Shown here: piece by piece, positions 1-6,238 of the stretch
Numbering within the stretch: position 1 is the stretch's first letter
Layout of the letters: every line of letters begins with the position of its first letter
From: a virus
DNA: 46,684 bases
Strand: one strand, 5' to 3'
IMG/VR virus record: IMGVR_UViG_3300003324_000105
Location: 1-46,684 of that record
The notes under the pieces: generated by a model
Databases searched by the model: none
What the model was told of the DNA's origin: nothing
Seen by the model: the letters and a program-made list of their open reading frames with translations, nothing else
Translations under genes and position numbers: made by a program

Positions 1-267
1 CGTTATCCTATGCGAGGATAGGCAACACACTACAGGTTAACGGTGTATATGCCTTCTGACCTGGGAGTTCGCAAATGCTAAGGCATGTTTGTAATTTGTG
101 GGGTATGTAGGAACTCGAGACGTCGTAACTTGGTTAGGCAATCCCGTAGACGAAGTTAGGCAGACCCTAAGCGAGAACTAGCGCCAGGACCGAAACTGAC
201 CCCCCCTCTATAGGGGGGTCAGACGGGTGGCGCACGCCTCCGAGGGGACTCCTGGCAGAAGACTCGA
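1..267. repeat. Left copy of 267-bp terminal direct repeat
   Basis: These bases recur base for base at 46418-46684. The molecule is therefore linear with a 267-bp direct terminal repeat, or a 46417-bp circle read past its origin. The repeat lies wholly within a gene-free stretch (46309-46417 joined to 1-474), which suits a packaging or end region better than a random assembly overlap. It contains a small hairpin (TATCCT/AGGATA, 4-20), two copies of GTTAGGCA (133-140 and 155-162) and a GC-rich perfect hairpin (196-222). No plausible gene is seen in it. Confidence 0.9.
196..222. other. 10-bp GC-rich perfect hairpin in the terminal repeat
   Basis: CTGACCCCCC (196-205) and GGGGGGTCAG (213-222) are perfect reverse complements around a 7-base loop. 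No T-run follows on the + strand and only TTT on the - strand, so it is a poor intrinsic terminator. Its place inside the terminal repeat makes a packaging, end-processing or replication role possible, but that is inference. The copy in the right repeat lies at 46613-46639. Confidence 0.7.
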
Positions 268-410
268 GATTCCCGCTCGAGATGAACAGTCGAGCTAACA
301 ACTACTGACTCAGATTGAGCTCAACCAAGCTCAGTATCTACTGGCTTGAGCAGGCTCTGAGCTGGCGGCTCCCGAACGACGACCGCGAGCGTTGCGCTGC
401 GGGCATGACA
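268..410. other. Gene-free stretch after the left repeat
   Basis: No gene is seen. It holds paired CTCGAG hexamers (the first spans the repeat edge near 264, the second near 279), a 10-bp palindrome TTGAGCTCAA (315-324), and several further GAGC/GCTC segments up to 360 that could fold. It separates the terminator at 411-452 from the terminal repeat. Confidence 0.5.
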
Positions 411-452
411 AAGCGCCCGGCCGATCCCCTTTCGAGGACCGACCGGGCGCTT
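411..452 (-). terminator. Intrinsic terminator of the leftward gene 475-1176
   Basis: AAGCGCCCGG (411-420) pairs perfectly with CCGGGCGCTT (443-452), with further CG pairing inside. Read leftward, the stem ends in CTTTGTC, a short U-run. It starts 23 bases after the stop codon of the leftward gene at 475, where a terminator is expected, and would stop transcription before the terminal repeat. Confidence 0.7.
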
Positions 453-474
453 GTCCCTTCTGTGTGACTCGGTG

Positions 475-1176
475 CTACTTGTTGCCCGACTTGTCAGGTT
501 CGGGAGTCGCAGCTGGTTCGGCGACGATCCAGCCGGTCGTTACGTCCTCGCCTCGCACCTTGACAGTGAACTCGGCCGACGTGGTCAGAGTGCCGTCCCA
601 ACCGGCGGCCTTCAAGAGTTCTTTGAACTCGGCCACCGGCATCTTGAATGGTGCGTAGAACGCCATGGATGACAGAGTGTTCTGGCCCTCAGACTTGAAC
701 ACCTTCTCGCCGTTCTTGACGTAGTAGTAGCTGACGCCCTTCGAGGCAGGCGTGCTACCGCCGGTCGAACGAGTGGCTTTCGGTGCGGTCGGCAGTTCGA
801 CCTTGTCGGCACCCTCGAGGCCGAGTTGGATCATGACGTTCTTCATGGACTCGGCCTCGGTGACCAGCGTGTCCCGTTGCGCCTTGAGTGCATCGATCTC
901 GGCGGTCGACACGTTCGCCTTGATCCACGCATCCCGGCACTCGGTGTGGACCTGCTTGACGATGGACAGTTGCAACTCGAGTTGCGTGATGACGTCACGA
1001 AGAGTGTCGCCCATGCCCAGGAATGCGAGGCTGTCGGCGGCCTCTTCGCCACGCTTGAGTTGTGTGGCCATGTTGCCACGAGCGGCCGTCAACTTCTCGT
1101 CGATAGCCTTGAGTTGATCGACCTTCGTCGTGAGTGCCGACAGGTCGAGTGAAACGGATTTCTTGGCGTTTGCCAT
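475..1176 (-). CDS. Phage protein with N-terminal coiled coil, paralogue of 38762-39601
   Basis: The 233-aa product has a long helical N-terminal half (about residues 5-125, heptad-like, rich in Leu, Ala, Lys, Glu) and a small C-terminal domain with SSMAFYA, FKELLKAAGW and an aromatic/basic end. The gene at 38762-39601 has the same order: coiled coil, Ser/Gly/Thr linker, SSLAFYA, KELKELLAKNG, then a short beta-like end. The two are therefore diverged duplicates. I chose ATG 1176 because its own promoter (1234-1262) lies inside the longer reading frame, and AGAAGGGA sits about 12 bases upstream. It is followed by a terminator, so it forms a single-gene unit, with the SOS-like palindromes at 1308-1403 upstream. 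The function is not recognised. The coiled coil suggests an oligomeric, perhaps DNA-binding, protein. Confidence 0.85.
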   Translation of the reverse strand: MANAKKSVSLDLSALTTKVDQLKAIDEKLTAARGNMATQLKRGEEAADSLAFLGMGDTLRDVITQLELQLSIVKQVHTECRDAWIKANVSTAEIDALKAQRDTLVTEAESMKNVMIQLGLEGADKVELPTAPKATRSTGGSTPASKGVSYYYVKNGEKVFKSEGQNTLSSMAFYAPFKMPVAEFKELLKAAGWDGTLTTSAEFTVKVRGEDVTTGWIVAEPAATPEPDKSGNK

Positions 1177-1233
1177 TGTGATCGAGTGTCCCTTCTGACC
1201 GGTGGTCGGGGGTCCTTCCCCCTTCCAAGTACA

Positions 1234-1262
1234 ACAGTACGCTCGTCGTGGTCTAGCGTCAA
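1234..1262 (-). promoter_or_regulatory. Leftward promoter of 475-1176
   Basis: Read leftward, TTGACG (1257-1262) is followed by a 17-base spacer and TACTGT (1234-1239), giving a start near 1227 and a leader of about 50 bases. The spacer holds TGGTCTAG on the + strand (1249-1256), the element shared with the other early promoters. The -10 is weak, so activation or regulation is likely. Four GAAC-N4-GTTC palindromes begin 46 bases upstream of the -35. Confidence 0.65.
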
Positions 1263-1520
1263 CCCCCACTCGTGACTATTTGGCGAATGACCCAAACGAG
1301 CTAGTCCGAACGAGCGTTCGACGAACGAGTGTTCCCGAACGTGTGTTCGTTGCGAGCGCAACTGTTGCGAGCGCAAACATCGCCGAGGGGCGAACGTCTG
1401 TTCGACTCGGAAGTCGATCGAGGAAACTCAGGGCCACGGCGAGATAATCGAGCCCCTAAGTCTGCGGGAGATTCATCTTCTTCCCACTAGACCACAATTT
1501 CTTCCAACACTAACTCAGAG
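1263..1520. promoter_or_regulatory. Palindrome array: four SOS-type boxes and two 12-bp palindromes
   Basis: This gene-free stretch of about 260 bp contains four GAAC-N4-GTTC elements at 1308-1319, 1323-1334, 1337-1348 and 1392-1403, most flanked as CGAAC....GTTCG. Between the third and fourth lie two identical perfect palindromes TTGCGAGCGCAA (1350-1361, 1365-1376). Start-to-start spacings are mostly 13-15 bp. GAAC-N4-GTTC is the known LexA (Cheo) box of Bacillus and Actinobacteria. Two readings are possible: DNA-damage control of the downstream gene, or an iteron-like replication or partition site. The remainder (1404-1520) shows nothing clear. Confidence 0.75.
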
Positions 1521-1709
1521 TTACGCAACATGCTTGGGTGGCCACTCTTTGTCGAATTCCTTCTCGGCCGCTAAGGCTTCCTCCTTCGTGTGGTAGTACC
1601 CGAGCGAGATGCCTCGGCCACCCCTCCTCCTGTAGGCTTGCCAGGGCTTCTTTCGGGCTACTCGGATACCGTCTTGTCGGACGTGACTATATGGAACTAG
1701 CTTTGGCAC
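1521..1709 (-). CDS. Small AP2-like DNA-binding protein
   Basis: The 62-aa product has one recognisable segment, from GIRVARKKPWQAYR through GRGISLGYYHTKEEALAAE to FDKEW. This matches the AP2/ERF-like pattern (W-x-A-x(n)-LG-x-(Y/F)-x-T-x-EEA-x-A) seen in phage homing endonucleases and small phage DNA-binding proteins. There is no nuclease domain, so it is a stand-alone AP2 unit. GTG 1709 was chosen because a strong AGGAGG lies just upstream (1716-1721); an in-frame TTG at 1715 is less likely. It overlaps the end of the next gene upstream by 23 bp and so is translationally coupled. It lies beside the palindrome array at 1308-1403, which makes it a candidate binder of that array. Confidence 0.75.
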   Translation of the reverse strand: MPKLVPYSHVRQDGIRVARKKPWQAYRRRGGRGISLGYYHTKEEALAAEKEFDKEWPPKHVA

Positions 1710-2226
1710 GAGCAACCTCCTGAATCGAGTCGGACATAGGTCGAGTGCGAGAAATGTTCACTATTAACGGAAAGAATGCTTTGTTGGGAGCTAATTCTCG
1801 CATCTTGGCGAGGAGATACCCACTGAGCGGCATGTGAGGGGCGTCGTGCCCCTTCTCGAGGGTACAGATGGCATCTAAGTCGTGGAACTCGTACTCACAC
1901 GGCTCGACTTTGATCTGCTCGCCCTCGTGATTCGTGACGTACCAAATTCTCGACATGTCGATCACCGTGAACAGGAGACCTGATAGTGAGTGAGCTTCAG
2001 CTACCGCCACCTGTAGTAGGTTGCTGGAGGATTCTCGGGTGAAAATAGGTAGGTCGGTCGGCCAGGCTCGCTCGACAAAGCATTCTTCCCAACCCCAACC
2101 TGCTTGGTGACAGTGCTCTCGTGAGGAGTCACAGGTGATTTTGTGATTGTCGCCTTCCAGTGCTCCACAGTCTCCGCAGTACCGGAAGTCTGAACGGGAA
2201 TCTGAGTCGTAATTAGAGCTAGACAT
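1687..2226 (-). CDS. Hypothetical protein with N-terminal zinc-ribbon-like cysteines
   Basis: The 179-aa product has CGDCG at residues 17-21 and later Cys/His (C32, H38-C39-H40, C49), consistent with a small metal-binding N-terminus. A mostly beta central part and a helical C-terminus follow. The family is not recognised. ATG 2226 overlaps the stop of 2226-2552 (TGATG), so the two are translationally coupled. Its 3' end overlaps the AP2-like gene by 23 bp. It belongs to the chain of small leftward genes that begins at 5634. Confidence 0.7.
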   Translation of the reverse strand: MSSSNYDSDSRSDFRYCGDCGALEGDNHKITCDSSREHCHQAGWGWEECFVERAWPTDLPIFTRESSSNLLQVAVAEAHSLSGLLFTVIDMSRIWYVTNHEGEQIKVEPCEYEFHDLDAICTLEKGHDAPHMPLSGYLLAKMRELAPNKAFFPLIVNISRTRPMSDSIQEVARAKASSI

Positions 2227-2552
2227 CAGTTCTGAGTGTTAGGAGGAACGATACCGAATTCTGCGAAGGTGGCTTGACCTTCTGGACTCGCAGCCCAAGC
2301 ATCTGCCTCCTCCTTGGTGGCATCGAACAGGCCAGACACTGCTCCAGATGCCACAATTTCGAGTCCTGCCGCTCTAGCGTCATGATACAGAGCGATCATA
2401 TTCATTGCGATCGGACTCAAGTAATCGTGATAGTAGTGAGTCTGAGCCTTGCGGATAATTTCGAGCGGGATGCTCTTGCCTTGGTCAGCCTCCATTTCTA
2501 GGGCTTCAAGAAGCCTGTCGGTTGAGGTTACTCCAGTCCGTGGGATTCTCAC
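2226..2552 (-). CDS. Hypothetical early protein
   Basis: The 108-aa product is acidic and mostly helical, with a C-terminal segment rich in Ala and Glu. No motif was recognised. The GTG start at 2552 is supported by AGGGAG 6 bases upstream on the leftward strand. Its stop shares one base with the ATG of the next gene. Small early genes like this in phages often encode host-takeover or anti-defence proteins, but nothing in the sequence shows that here. Confidence 0.65.
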   Translation of the reverse strand: MRIPRTGVTSTDRLLEALEMEADQGKSIPLEIIRKAQTHYYHDYLSPIAMNMIALYHDARAAGLEIVASGAVSGLFDATKEEADAWAASPEGQATFAEFGIVPPNTQN

Positions 2553-2561
2553 TCTAACTCC

Positions 2562-2831
2562 CTATGAGACGTACTGTTTAAGGTCGGGCCAACGGTCGAG
2601 CGACGTTCGCTGATCGTGCCACTCGAGCATTCCGTACAGGTTTCGGAGCATTGGTTTGAGGACCATTAGCTCTCGCTCGGCGTAAGATGCTCGATCTTCG
2701 GCAGCCACAGCGAATTTGGCCTGGTCGGTTCGTTCTCGTCTGCACGTTGACAGTTGAAGCTCAAGTTCTCGTTTCTCTGCTTCGAGTGAACGGAGCTTCT
2801 CGAGAAGGGCTTTTTCGTCGAGTCCACTCAC
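2562..2831 (-). CDS. Coiled-coil early protein
   Basis: The 89-aa product has residues 4-55 as an almost continuous charged coiled coil (LLEKLRSLEAEKRELELQL and onward), followed by a short Trp-containing tail (W72, W81). The start is GTG 2831, overlapping the previous stop as GTGA, a typical coupling signal. It is likely to oligomerise. No family is recognised. Confidence 0.7.
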   Translation of the reverse strand: MSGLDEKALLEKLRSLEAEKRELELQLSTCRRERTDQAKFAVAAEDRASYAERELMVLKPMLRNLYGMLEWHDQRTSLDRWPDLKQYVS

Positions 2832-3199
2832 TTGATTTCTCCTGATGGAACTCCGGGCTTGGGCATTGAGCCAAACGCCACAACAGAGGCCTCGAGCATG
2901 GCGTGCATGGTTACGAGTGCCTTTCCAAGGGCCTGCCGACCCTGTAGCGTGTCTAGGCCGTATTGCTGAGCTCTCTTGTAGTAGTTGAAGATGAAGTTGA
3001 TCCAGTAGGTCTCTTCCTCTTGGTGTGGGTCATTGATGAGCCGGAGAATTCCGTTGGCTCGTTTCTCAGGGTCCCATTTCTTGTCGGCGTAGAACTCTCG
3101 CTCTCGAAACAGCCAGGTGTTGACCTCGGTTCTGGCGTGGGATAAAGCTCTCTTGACTTCTGTGGGGTCTGAGAAGTTAATTCGGTCAGTCGATGTCAC
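2828..3199 (-). CDS. Hypothetical early protein
   Basis: The 123-aa product is helical, with aromatic residues in the middle (TYWINFIFNYYKRAQQYG) and a conserved-looking C-terminal helix with MHAML. The GTG start at 3199 lies 14 bp inside the end of the preceding gene, and its stop overlaps the next start as GTGA. It may be a structured protein-binding module. The function is unknown. Confidence 0.65.
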   Translation of the reverse strand: MTSTDRINFSDPTEVKRALSHARTEVNTWLFREREFYADKKWDPEKRANGILRLINDPHQEEETYWINFIFNYYKRAQQYGLDTLQGRQALGKALVTMHAMLEASVVAFGSMPKPGVPSGEIK

Positions 3200-3485
3200 T
3201 GCCTACCTCGATTCTCATTGGGTTTATTTGAGTGGCTCCAATGATTTCCAGCCGGATTGGAGCGCCTTTCTTGAGTTGCTCGACTTCTTCTTCGGAGGGT
3301 TGCCACCAACTGATCCATCTTGCAGATATTGGAGGTTTCCCCTGTAAAACGGCTCGAAGGTCCTCGACAATTAAGATTTCGAGGTCTCCAATGCCTGAGT
3401 CTGGAGGACCTTGAAAAACGGTTGGCATAGCGGTACCTGGTGCGAGTGCCTCTAGTGCCTTTCGAGGGATTGGCTTTGGCTCCAT
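3186..3485 (-). CDS. Hypothetical early protein
   Basis: The 99-aa product starts at ATG 3485, which shares one base with the stop of 3485-4006 (TAATG). A longer reading from 3548 would run back through that gene and lacks support. The centre is acidic and beta-rich (DLEILIVEDLRAVL), with WISWWQPSEEEVEQLKKG in the C-terminal half. No family is recognised. Confidence 0.7.
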   Translation of the reverse strand: MEPKPIPRKALEALAPGTAMPTVFQGPPDSGIGDLEILIVEDLRAVLQGKPPISARWISWWQPSEEEVEQLKKGAPIRLEIIGATQINPMRIEVGSDID

Positions 3486-4006
3486 TAAATCTCCATTTGG
3501 TCGATCAGCCAATCGAGACGGTTGGTTTGAGTAACCAATTGTGCCCAAAGGCTTGAAAATGCTTGAATGGTCTCGGATGCTGAGTCATCACAAAGACCGT
3601 CAAATGGGGTAGTTGGACTCGCCATGTTGTTGCGGATAGTGTGGGTTCGGTGATCTAGTCGATCGAGACGATCTGAGAGACGACCAATGGCCTCACTGAG
3701 AGCAGCGTGAACGTCAGGTAGCGTGGTACGACTTGATCCCTGGGCTGGAGATTTTCCAATGTTGGCTGTTATCATGGCACGCTCAGACAGATCAGATAGT
3801 TGCTCCATGTCCCGTTCAATCATGTTGACCTGGGCTTTTGCGTTGTGGTTCTCAGGAAGATTGACGATGATGTCTCCGTGAAGGTGAATCTCAGGCTCAG
3901 TACCTTGAGACTTGCTGTTTATTTCCTCCTCTATTGCGAGAGTCCAGGCGGTGTGATTCATACCTGGGTGAGTGTCACGGCACAGATACGGCTTGTGATC
4001 GGGCAT
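3485..4006 (-). CDS. Hypothetical early protein
   Basis: The 173-aa product starts at ATG 4006, with AGAGGAG 6 bases upstream and only one base after the stop of the zinc-ribbon gene 4008-4184. A GTG at 4078 in the same frame would overlap that gene and has no such site. The N-terminus has C9 and a HTAWTLAIEEEI helix (residues 18-29). The middle is beta-like and the C-terminal half is helical with repeated RLDRLDHR-type heptads. The function is not recognised. Confidence 0.65.
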   Translation of the reverse strand: MPDHKPYLCRDTHPGMNHTAWTLAIEEEINSKSQGTEPEIHLHGDIIVNLPENHNAKAQVNMIERDMEQLSDLSERAMITANIGKSPAQGSSRTTLPDVHAALSEAIGRLSDRLDRLDHRTHTIRNNMASPTTPFDGLCDDSASETIQAFSSLWAQLVTQTNRLDWLIDQMEI

Positions 4007-4007
4007 G

Positions 4008-4184
4008 TTAATCTCCTCTACAATCGACGCAGTCGTCTCCGTCGAATCTGAATTGGCTGATGTGTTTCCAGAGTCCACAGGATGGACAGATCATCCTGCG
4101 GTTTACTACTGTTCCCTCCTCAAAGGAGACTTCGATTACTTCCTCCTTTTTAGGTTCTGATTGTGGTTCTTGCTCCTTTGACAC
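4008..4184 (-). CDS. Small zinc-ribbon protein
   Basis: The 58-aa product was found by reading the gap between larger genes. It has an acidic, lysine-rich N-terminus, then CPSCG (C33, C36) and DCVDCRGD at the C-terminal end (C52, C55). The pattern CxxC-x(15)-CxxC is that of a zinc ribbon. The start is GTG 4184, with GGGAG 5 bases upstream, and it overlaps the previous stop as TAGTG. Its stop is one base from the ATG of the next gene. It is likely to bind nucleic acid or a protein partner. Confidence 0.7.
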   Translation of the reverse strand: MSKEQEPQSEPKKEEVIEVSFEEGTVVNRRMICPSCGLWKHISQFRFDGDDCVDCRGD

Positions 4185-4717
4185 TAAGCTCCCTTCGGGT
4201 TATTTGGGTCCGCATTGAGCCACTCCCGCATGTCGCCCTTGTGGGTAACAATTACGAGTGGTTCTCCTGTGTCCCAACGATATGCAACATCTATCCAGTA
4301 TCTAAATCTGGGATCAGGAGTCCAGACTTTCCTACTAACTCTGATGACGATGTATGTCACCATAATATTTGGTGAGTCGACTGGTTCTACTAGCGAGTTT
4401 GGAGCGTAGGGTTTGGTTTTGACTATCTCAAACTCACGTTGATAGTTGTTGACGTTGTTGAGTTGTTCTGTAATGTAATCGATGTCCTGCTCGTTTATCT
4501 CATTCCAGGCTTGTTCAGGCTCCGGCTCAATAGGAGGCAGATGAGGTGGAGATTTGGATTCTTTCTCAATAAGAGGAAGGTATTTTTCGGCGAACTCTTT
4601 GGTGATTTTGCCTGATCCAATGAGATAGCTGATCCACTCAGCCGAAGAGGGATTGTCGGGAGAATCTTCGCTGGCAGATGTCGATATATTTGTCGGAGAG
4701 CTCAAATCCAACGCCAA
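4184..4717 (-). CDS. Hypothetical protein overlapping the methyltransferase 3' end
   Basis: The secure part lies beyond the methyltransferase stop (below 4638). It is a helical, acidic, proline-containing middle (LIEKESKSPPHLPP) and a beta-rich C-terminal domain with VTYIVIRVSRKVW and WIDVAYRWDTGEPLVIVTH. The start is unclear. The frame stays open to 4909 inside the methyltransferase gene, but no ATG or good ribosome site lies near 4638. In-frame TTG codons at 4717, 4711 and 4705 are the nearest options, with an ATG at 4783. The coordinates given use TTG 4717 and may be wrong by tens of bases. A frameshifted read-through from the methyltransferase is another possibility. The function is unknown. 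Confidence 0.55.
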   Translation of the reverse strand: MALDLSSPTNISTSASEDSPDNPSSAEWISYLIGSGKITKEFAEKYLPLIEKESKSPPHLPPIEPEPEQAWNEINEQDIDYITEQLNNVNNYQREFEIVKTKPYAPNSLVEPVDSPNIMVTYIVIRVSRKVWTPDPRFRYWIDVAYRWDTGEPLVIVTHKGDMREWLNADPNNPKGA

Positions 4718-5492
4718 CTCGGCCGTGAATGCGTGCAGCCTCGACTGTAGTACCTGAACCAACAAATGGGTCGAGGACAACATCTCCTGCGAAGGAGTAA
4801 AGTCGTATGAACCGCTCTGCAAGACTAACGGGGAAGGTGAAAGGGTGTCCGAGAGCTCGAGCTTCCCTGTCAGCCGATATTTTCCATACGGGGTCCATGA
4901 GCCAGCCATGCTCTACCGACCCCAACTCTGATCGTTGTCGCTGCTCTTCTGAGTAGTCTGAGGCTTGCTTTCGACGTCGTTGGGAGAACTGGAGAGGCTT
5001 CTGAAAGACGAGTATGGGTTCGTACGTATTTGCAGATAGGATTCCCTTTGGGTACGGCCACGAGCCGCTAGGAGGACTGTAAGAGGCTCCTTTGTGCCAG
5101 ATGTATGTTTCACGGAGAATGAAACCCGCTCCCAAACATCGTCTGATGGTGGCCGCCACGTTTGGATACATACCGAGATCCCCGCCAGTTGGAATGTCGT
5201 AGAGGTTGATGGCCAACCACCCCAAGTCCTCGAGGAGGTCGAAACAAACCTTCCAGACCTGTTCGAGAATTTCGTGTGAAGCATTGAAATCTTTCGGATC
5301 AGGGAAGGTAACGTAATCAGGCTCTGGCTGTGCGACTCCTGGATAGGGAGGCGAAGTGAAGATGAGGGACACACTCGATCGCTCAACCACTTGTAGAGCG
5401 GCTCGGCAATCCCCTTGGTAGATTCTGACATTCTCATCCTCAACCTTCAACTCCGGGGTTGGGTACGGGGTACTGGACTCCTGGTCGGACAT
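4638..5492 (-). CDS. DNA methyltransferase (amino-methyltransferase, beta-type motif order)
   Basis: The 284-aa product modifies an exocyclic amino group of DNA, using S-adenosylmethionine. Motif IV is TSPPY at residues 46-50, the SPPY form common in N4-cytosine enzymes but also found in some N6-adenine enzymes. The SAM-binding motif I, DPFVGSGTT, lies near the C-terminus (about 241-249), so the motif order is the beta class. A central recognition region lies between them. There is no restriction partner nearby, so it probably protects phage DNA from host enzymes. ATG 5492 is preferred, with GGAG 10 bases upstream. ATG 5501 is too close to that site. The gene overlaps the RHH regulator by 53 bp and should share its transcript. 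Confidence 0.9.
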   Translation of the reverse strand: MSDQESSTPYPTPELKVEDENVRIYQGDCRAALQVVERSSVSLIFTSPPYPGVAQPEPDYVTFPDPKDFNASHEILEQVWKVCFDLLEDLGWLAINLYDIPTGGDLGMYPNVAATIRRCLGAGFILRETYIWHKGASYSPPSGSWPYPKGILSANTYEPILVFQKPLQFSQRRRKQASDYSEEQRQRSELGSVEHGWLMDPVWKISADREARALGHPFTFPVSLAERFIRLYSFAGDVVLDPFVGSGTTVEAARIHGRVGVGFELSDKYIDICQRRFSRQSLFG

Positions 5493-5634
5493 CTTTGACA
5501 TACTCCTTAACGGCCCGTCGGACCAGCTCGTAGATGGGAATTCCTGTGCGTTCCTCAAGAATTTGGAGTCGGAGGTAATCATCAGGAGGGATTGTACTCT
5601 TGACACTCACTCCTGGCTCTTTTCTCCTTACCAT
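5440..5634 (-). CDS. Ribbon-helix-helix transcription regulator
   Basis: The 64-aa product has a short basic N-terminus, a beta strand (GVSVKSTIP, residues 8-16) and two helices (DDYLRLQILEERTG, then YELVRRAVKEYVKD). This is the Arc/MetJ-type fold, which dimerises and inserts the strand into the major groove. It is the first gene of the leftward block. ATG 5634 lies about 7 bases downstream of the -10 (5641-5646), so the mRNA should be leaderless. Longer frames run back through the promoter and are rejected. It probably regulates the divergent promoters beside it, perhaps through the TGGTCT/TAGACCA elements, though that is inference. Confidence 0.85.
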   Translation of the reverse strand: MVRRKEPGVSVKSTIPPDDYLRLQILEERTGIPIYELVRRAVKEYVKDVRPGVQYPVPNPGVEG

Positions 5635-5640
5635 GTGTCC

Positions 5641-5670
5641 AGTATAGACCACATAGGCTTGACTTGTCAA
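5641..5670 (-). promoter_or_regulatory. Leftward early promoter (leaderless for the RHH gene)
   Basis: Read leftward, TTGACA (5665-5670) has an 18-base spacer to TATACT (5641-5646). The -35 is extended as CTCCTTGAC, as in four other early promoters. The predicted start falls on or beside the ATG at 5634. TAGACCA (5645-5651, + strand) overlaps the -10. It shares bases with the rightward promoter at 5659-5686, so polymerase binding on one side should exclude the other. Confidence 0.85.
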
Positions 5671-5686
5671 GGAGAAATGGTATAAT
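5659..5686 (+). promoter_or_regulatory. Rightward promoter of the late block
   Basis: TTGACT (5659-5664), a 16-base spacer and TATAAT (5681-5686), with TGG just before the -10, form a near-consensus primary-sigma promoter. TGGTCT (5686-5691) overlaps the end of the -10, placing the putative operator over the start of transcription. It overlaps the leftward promoter almost completely. The first gene starts at 5726. It is the only clear rightward promoter before 29245. Confidence 0.85.
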
Positions 5687-5725
5687 GGTCTTAGCGGGAA
5701 GGGAGCCCGAGCTGAAAGAAAGAGA

Positions 5726-6238
5726 ATGGACAACCCTATCAAAACCGCTCGAACTCGAGTTGGAAGAACACTGAAAGAGTTTGCTGAGGACTGTGGAGTC
5801 CATGAGCAAGCTGTGTTTCTTAACGAGCAGGGTGTTTATCCCCATGTTCTCCCGGCCATTGGGGCTCATCTACGAACTCTCGGTGTGAGTCGTCCATTTG
5901 AGGACTACGCTCAGTTCCAGCTTGAGCGTCGGCAGGCTGCCGGGGCCAGGTTTGACCTGTATATATACAGCCTTCCTGCGCCTGACGACAGGCACCCGGT
6001 GGTGGCCTTCCGAGAAGCGTTCGGAATGAGTAGAATGAAGTTCGCAAAGAGCTTCTGCGTGCATCCTGCTGAGCTTTACAGACTCGAGAACGGTCAGAAG
6101 CACGGTCTTTCTGAGCAATTCAAGGAAGCCATGCGGCAGGCTGGTCTGCGTGATACGGTCTTGGACGAACTCGAGTTTCGTATCAGGGAGTATGCCGAAG
6201 GTGAGTGGATCGGGAGTAATCAGCGGGGAGCAGCTTGA
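5726..6238 (+). CDS. Double helix-turn-helix regulator (XRE-like)
   Basis: The 170-aa product contains two HTH-like segments: residues 7-36 (TRVGRTLKEFAEDCGVHEQAV) and residues 94-123 (AFREAFGMSRMKFAKSFCVH, then PAELYRLENG). Both fit the pattern of lambda-Cro/XRE repressors, with the second ending in the usual YRLENG. It resembles a tandem repressor binding two half-sites. ATG 5726 lies about 33 bases after the predicted start of transcription, behind GAAAGAAAGAGA. It is transcribed divergently from the RHH gene, so the pair could form a switch. No integrase is present, so it could govern early/late timing rather than integration-based lysogeny. Confidence 0.75.
   Translation: MDNPIKTARTRVGRTLKEFAEDCGVHEQAVFLNEQGVYPHVLPAIGAHLRTLGVSRPFEDYAQFQLERRQAAGARFDLYIYSLPAPDDRHPVVAFREAFGMSRMKFAKSFCVHPAELYRLENGQKHGLSEQFKEAMRQAGLRDTVLDELEFRIREYAEGEWIGSNQRGAA

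Noticed and set aside
196-222. GC-rich hairpin as an intrinsic terminator
   Set aside because: There is no U-run on the + strand and only UUU on the - strand; listed as a hairpin instead.
1202-1447. An 81-aa rightward open frame over the palindrome array
   Set aside because: It covers a promoter and operator-like repeats, has Arg/Ser-rich shadow composition and no ribosome site.
1-5000. Frequent CTCGAG hexamers
   Set aside because: They are common, but mostly explained by Leu-Glu/Ser-Arg codon choice; no count against a background model could be made, so no claim is raised.
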